From JAJECS01 sp034428595 (GTDB lineage Bacteria; Chloroflexota; UBA11872): 8,510 nt of DNA. The position numbers and the translations under genes are program-made. The notes below the pieces were generated by a model. That model saw nothing but the letters and a program-made list of their open reading frames with translations. It was not told the DNA's origin and searched no databases. This document shows positions 6,005 through 8,510 of the stretch, in pieces. The DNA is taken from positions 1 to 8,510 of the forward strand of contig DAOUHO010000026.1 in NCBI GenBank assembly GCA_034428595.1, written 5' to 3'. Each line of letters starts with the position of its first letter. Within the stretch, counting starts at the first letter, position 1.

Positions 6005-6010
6005 TTGGCC

Positions 6011-6244
6011 ATGACCACGGTGAACGTCCACGAAGCAAAGACCCACCTGTCGCGCCTGCTGGCGCAGGTCGAGGCGGGCGAAGAGGTCATCATCGCCCGC
6101 AACGGCAAGCCCGTGGCCCGGCTGGTGGCGTGCAAGCCGCGGGGCGTACGGCGCCCCGGCGCGTTCAAGGGGAAGATCACGATCGACGATAGCTTCTTCG
6201 ATCCGCTTCCCGAGGAGGAGTTGCGCCTGTGGGAAGGCGGCTGA
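6011..6244 (+). CDS. Type II antitoxin, Phd/YefM family
   Basis: This 77-residue antitoxin should bind and neutralise the PIN toxin encoded next to it and repress the shared promoter through its N-terminal DNA-binding domain. The Phd/YefM fold is plain: T-V-N-V-H-E-A-K-T-H-L-S-R-L-L (3-17), then V-E-A-G-E-E-V-I-I-A-R-N-G-K-P-V-A-R-L (20-38). The C-terminal tail (G50 onward) contains F-K-G-K-I-T-I-D-D-S-F-F and ends L-P-E-E-E-L-R-L-W-E-G-G. This is the acidic, hydrophobic segment that in relatives wraps the toxin. The start has a strong ribosome binding site at 5999-6004. Its stop is 3 bases before the toxin's GTG, so the two genes are surely co-transcribed and probably translationally coupled. 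Homologues are often called VapB or Phd; I leave the symbol empty because the naming is mixed. Confidence 0.92.
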   Translation: MTTVNVHEAKTHLSRLLAQVEAGEEVIIARNGKPVARLVACKPRGVRRPGAFKGKITIDDSFFDPLPEEELRLWEGG

Positions 6245-6247
6245 TCC

Positions 6248-6634
6248 GTGCGGCTGCTGCTCGACACCCATGCGTTCCTCTGGTGGGCCGAAGACAGCCC
6301 GCGGTTGCCGCGGGCTGCCCGGCGAGCCATTCAAGACAAGGACAATGACATATCGGTGAGCGCGGCGTCGGCTTGGGAAATTACCACCAAGCACCGCCTG
6401 GGCAAGCTGCCGGGCGCCGACCCGATCGCATCCGACATTGCCGGCGCCATAGCCGACCAAGGCTTCGAAGAGCTACCCATAACCGTCGCCGAAGCCGCCC
6501 GCGCCGGCGCGCTTTCGGGTCCCCACCGCGACCCCTTCGACCGCCTGCTCATCGCCCAGGCGCTCTCACGCGACCTCGTGCTCATCTCCAACGAATCCAC
6601 CTTCGACCGATACGGCATTCGCCGCCTCTGGTGA
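6248..6634 (+). CDS. vapC: Type II toxin, PIN-domain ribonuclease (VapC family)
   Basis: This 128-residue PIN-domain toxin is expected to be a Mg2+-dependent endoribonuclease that halts translation by cutting RNA when the labile antitoxin is lost. The family pattern is complete: L-L-L-D-T-H-A-F-L-W-W with D6, S-A-W-E-I-T-T-K with E44, and D-P-F-D-R-L-L-I-A-Q-A with D95 and D98. The closing L-I-S-N-E-S-T-F-D-R-Y-G-I has E116 where many relatives carry Asp as the fourth acid. The GTG start at 6248 follows the antitoxin stop by 3 bases. An AAGG-containing stretch (6234-6237), inside the antitoxin's last codons, can serve as its ribosome binding site and helps keep toxin output below antitoxin output. 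It converges on the YhaN-like gene. The RNA target cannot be read from sequence. Confidence 0.93.
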   Translation: MRLLLDTHAFLWWAEDSPRLPRAARRAIQDKDNDISVSAASAWEITTKHRLGKLPGADPIASDIAGAIADQGFEELPITVAEAARAGALSGPHRDPFDRLLIAQALSRDLVLISNESTFDRYGIRRLW

Positions 6635-6797
6635 AACGCATCCCCAGGCTTGCGTCGTCGGGTCGATGCTCTGACAGGGCTTTGTCCGCGTCGCCTTGAT
6701 CACCGGCGTCGCGGGAGCGCTGGAGCCGGCGAGAGTTTCCAGGTGTTCGGGCGTTGCGCGCGGATTTCCATCCCAACCCGCGGTCTGCCTGGCCTGG
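6635..6797. other. Convergent intergenic region between toxin and YhaN-like genes
   Basis: This 163-base spacer holds no supported gene. Weak inverted repeats occur (CGCGG 6759-6763 with CCGCG 6778-6782, and CTGGA with TCCAG around 6720-6741), each with a 5-bp stem and a long loop and no T-tract. I do not call a terminator. Confidence 0.45.
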
Positions 6798-8510
6798 CTA
6801 GCCGGCGAGTCCGGGCGTGGCGACGACGACGGCGTCGGCCTGTGCGCTGGTGCGCTCGGCCCAGGCGGGATCGGCGGTGAAGAGGAACACCTGTCGTGAT
6901 TGCCCGATCTCGCGCAGCACGGCCATGCCGCGGCCGGTGCGCGACGGGTCCCAGTTCACGAACATCTCGTCCATGAACAGCGGCAGCCGCTCGGCGTCCT
7001 CGCCCTCCACCTGGTCCACCATCGCCAGGCGTAAGGCCAGGTAGATCTGCTGCAGCGTTCCCCGGCTGAGCGGATGGCCCACGACGACGGGAAAGTCCTC
7101 GCCGCGACGCCGCACGTGCAGCCGCACCCCGTCGCCCGTCGAGTCGTCGGCGATCAGCCGGTCGTAGCGCCCGTCGGTGATGCTGGCCAGGTGGCCGCTC
7201 GCCGCCTCCAGCAGGGGCGATTGGTGCGCGTCCCGATAGGCCCGCTCGGCGGCGGAAATCGCCGCCGCCAGAAGCGCCAGCCGGTCGTGCGCGCGATGCA
7301 CGTCTTCCAACTCCGCCTGCGCTTCCTCGATGGCGCCCTGCACATGCGCCGGGCCGGGCAGCGCTTCCATCTCCTGGACATCTCGGCTTAGGCCGCCCCG
7401 CTCGTTGCTCAGCCGCTGCGCTTCCTCCCGCAGCTCGTCGCGCCGGCGTCGCAGCTCCACGCGCCGGTCGTCCGATAGCTCGATGGCCTCACCCTGGGCC
7501 TCCAGCCGGTCGGCCTCGGTCACGCGCTCGCACCAGTTGGGCGTCTCGCGGTCGAGGTCGGCGCGCGCGCGTTCAGCCTCGGTCCGAGCGGCGCGCGCCT
7601 GTTCCAAATTATCCAGGCCCACGTCGGCATCGGCGCCCGCGGCGTCCAGTTTCGCCAGCCGCGTCTCGAGCTGTGCGAGGTCGCTATCGGCGGCTTCCCG
7701 CGCGTCACTGACTTCCTGCCACTCGTTGCGCAGCTTGGCAATCGCCGCACCGGCGGCCTCACTTTCACTCATGGCCGTCTCCGCGGCGTTCAACATTCGC
7801 CCCAGTTCCGCGACCGCTTGCACGACATCGGCAGCCGGATCGAGTCCCAATTCATCACGCAGGCCCTGCAAGCGGCTCAGGCGCTGGGTGACGCGGCGCT
7901 CAACGATGGCACGGTCCTCCTCCAGGGAATGCGTGCGCGACAGCGACTCGCGGAGTTCCTCCACGTCGCGCAGCAGGGTCTCGCGAGGACGCTGCAACTG
8001 CACCGGCGCAATCGGGACGCCGGGAAGCAGCTCGAGCCAGGCGTCGCGCGCCGCGGCGGCGGCCAACTTGGATTCGTCCTCGTGGTGGGCCGCATCTTCG
8101 ACCGCCACATTGGCCGCTGCGAGTCGCTGGTCGATATCGGCCGCGCTCCGGGCGGCGTCACGCTGGCGCATTGCCGAATCGAGCGCCTGAGCGACGCTTG
8201 CGTCCGGGGCCAATCCCGCGCGCTCCCGCAGAGCCGCCGCGGTGGCGGGACCCATGCCGGCGCGACGGCGCGCGGTCACGATGCGTGAGAGTTCCGCCGC
8301 TGCGGCCACGGCCAACGTCGCGCCCACGCTCGCCAGAATGGCAAGGACCGTGCTGCCCAAGAAGATGCCGACAATAATTGCGGCCACCCCGGCGAGCGCC
8401 GCTAGCACCGGAATCACAACTCGCCAGGCGCGCGACGGTGCGCCACCGCTGGCGCCCGCCAGCGCCTCGGCCCGGTCGAGCCCAAGCAGGGTCTGCACGC
8501 GCCCATGCGC
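6798..8510 (-). CDS. YhaN/SbcC-like coiled-coil ATPase, C-terminal part (cut by window edge)
   Basis: This is the C-terminal part (about 570 codons) of an SMC/Rad50-like ATPase of the YhaN (COG4717) type, a family linked with DNA-end processing. The ABC-type signature L-S-R-G-T-L-Q-Q is at 7047-7070. Walker B L-P-L-F-M-D-E-M-F-V-N-W-D lies near 6955-6990, followed by V-F-L-F-T-A-D in the switch region. Upstream runs a long charged stretch rich in Ala, Glu, Arg and Leu, typical of coiled coil. Near the right edge (about 8298-8423) two hydrophobic helices form a hairpin: V-V-I-P-V-L-A-A-L-A-G-V-A-A-I-I-V-G-I and a following V-L-A-I-L-A-S-V-G-A-T-L-A-V-A. No CXXC zinc hook is seen. Walker A must lie beyond the edge. 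The frame remains open to 8510 (A-H-G-R before a GTG at 8498), so that GTG is not taken as the start. Stop is TAG at 6798-6800. Confidence 0.8.
   Translation of the reverse strand, partial: AHGRVQTLLGLDRAEALAGASGGAPSRAWRVVIPVLAALAGVAAIIVGIFLGSTVLAILASVGATLAVAAAAELSRIVTARRRAGMGPATAAALRERAGLAPDASVAQALDSAMRQRDAARSAADIDQRLAAANVAVEDAAHHEDESKLAAAAARDAWLELLPGVPIAPVQLQRPRETLLRDVEELRESLSRTHSLEEDRAIVERRVTQRLSRLQGLRDELGLDPAADVVQAVAELGRMLNAAETAMSESEAAGAAIAKLRNEWQEVSDAREAADSDLAQLETRLAKLDAAGADADVGLDNLEQARAARTEAERARADLDRETPNWCERVTEADRLEAQGEAIELSDDRRVELRRRRDELREEAQRLSNERGGLSRDVQEMEALPGPAHVQGAIEEAQAELEDVHRAHDRLALLAAAISAAERAYRDAHQSPLLEAASGHLASITDGRYDRLIADDSTGDGVRLHVRRRGEDFPVVVGHPLSRGTLQQIYLALRLAMVDQVEGEDAERLPLFMDEMFVNWDPSRTGRGMAVLREIGQSRQVFLFTADPAWAERTSAQADAVVVATPGLAG

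Larger units (their letters stand above)
5655..6010. other. Long intergenic region between divergent ABC ATPase and toxin-antitoxin genes
   Basis: No gene is supported in these 356 bases; short frames on both strands are Arg/Pro/Ser-rich and resemble no family. It contains the ABC ribosome binding site, a small hairpin and palindrome (5712-5731), a candidate minus-strand promoter (5800-5828) and a candidate plus-strand promoter with a direct repeat (5945-5979). Between these two promoters, about 5830-5944, I see nothing recognisable. Confidence 0.55.

Noticed and set aside
6759..6782. Inverted repeat CGCGG/CCGCG as terminator between convergent genes
   Set aside because: A 5-bp stem with a 14-base loop and no T-tract is too weak in such GC-rich DNA.
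7330..8190. Plus-strand Ser/Arg-rich frame of 286 codons
   Set aside because: It is antisense to the coiled-coil region of the YhaN-like gene; low-complexity Ser/Arg is typical of reading such a gene backward.
8496..8498. GTG at 8498 as the start of the YhaN-like gene
   Set aside because: The frame continues open to the window edge and the protein would lack the Walker A domain that its signature and Walker B motifs require.

Overview
The window is high-GC bacterial DNA with a mixed catabolic, secreted-protein and stress-gene content. The best guess for the source is a member of the Chloroflexota, perhaps a marine or sponge-associated uncultured lineage. This is inference from recalled protein architecture, not a search. 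The secreted peptidase has a 'GYPIS'-type N-terminal module, about 35-residue 'PW-V-x-DG-T/S-x-E' repeats and a HEVAHYYW peptidase core, a combination I associate with that phylum. I see no rRNA, tRNA, CRISPR array, transposase or phage gene.

Layout. Positions 1-107 (minus) hold the first 35 codons of an aldo/keto reductase cut by the left edge. A GC-rich palindromic repeat lies at 266-307. Positions 335-1858 (minus) encode a 507-residue glycoside-hydrolase-like beta-propeller protein with a C-terminal beta-sandwich. After a 247-base divergent spacer, 2106-4379 (plus) encodes a 757-residue secreted HExxH metallopeptidase with a tandem-repeat middle section. It converges on an MalK/UgpC-type sugar ABC transporter ATPase at 4554-5654 (minus). 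A spacer of about 350 bases carries candidate divergent promoters. It leads to a Phd-type antitoxin / PIN-domain toxin pair at 6011-6634 (plus). This pair converges on the C-terminal part of a YhaN/SbcC-like coiled-coil ATPase (6798 to the right edge, minus) that has a two-helix membrane hairpin inside its coiled-coil region.

How the genes may work together. The reductase, the propeller protein and the sugar-type ABC ATPase fit a carbohydrate-use neighbourhood, but the ATPase has no permease or binding protein next to it, and the reductase and propeller genes are separated by a spacer with a hairpin. The toxin-antitoxin pair is a self-contained operon. The YhaN-like gene probably belongs to a DNA-repair-type pair whose partner would lie beyond the right edge.

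No wholly new multi-gene system is evident. The most distinctive object is the secreted peptidase. It is compositionally split (about 65% GC near its N-terminus, about 46% in part of its middle by hand count), has a 105-base tandem duplication, a histidine-rich run before its zinc motif and eight cysteines placed only at its two ends.
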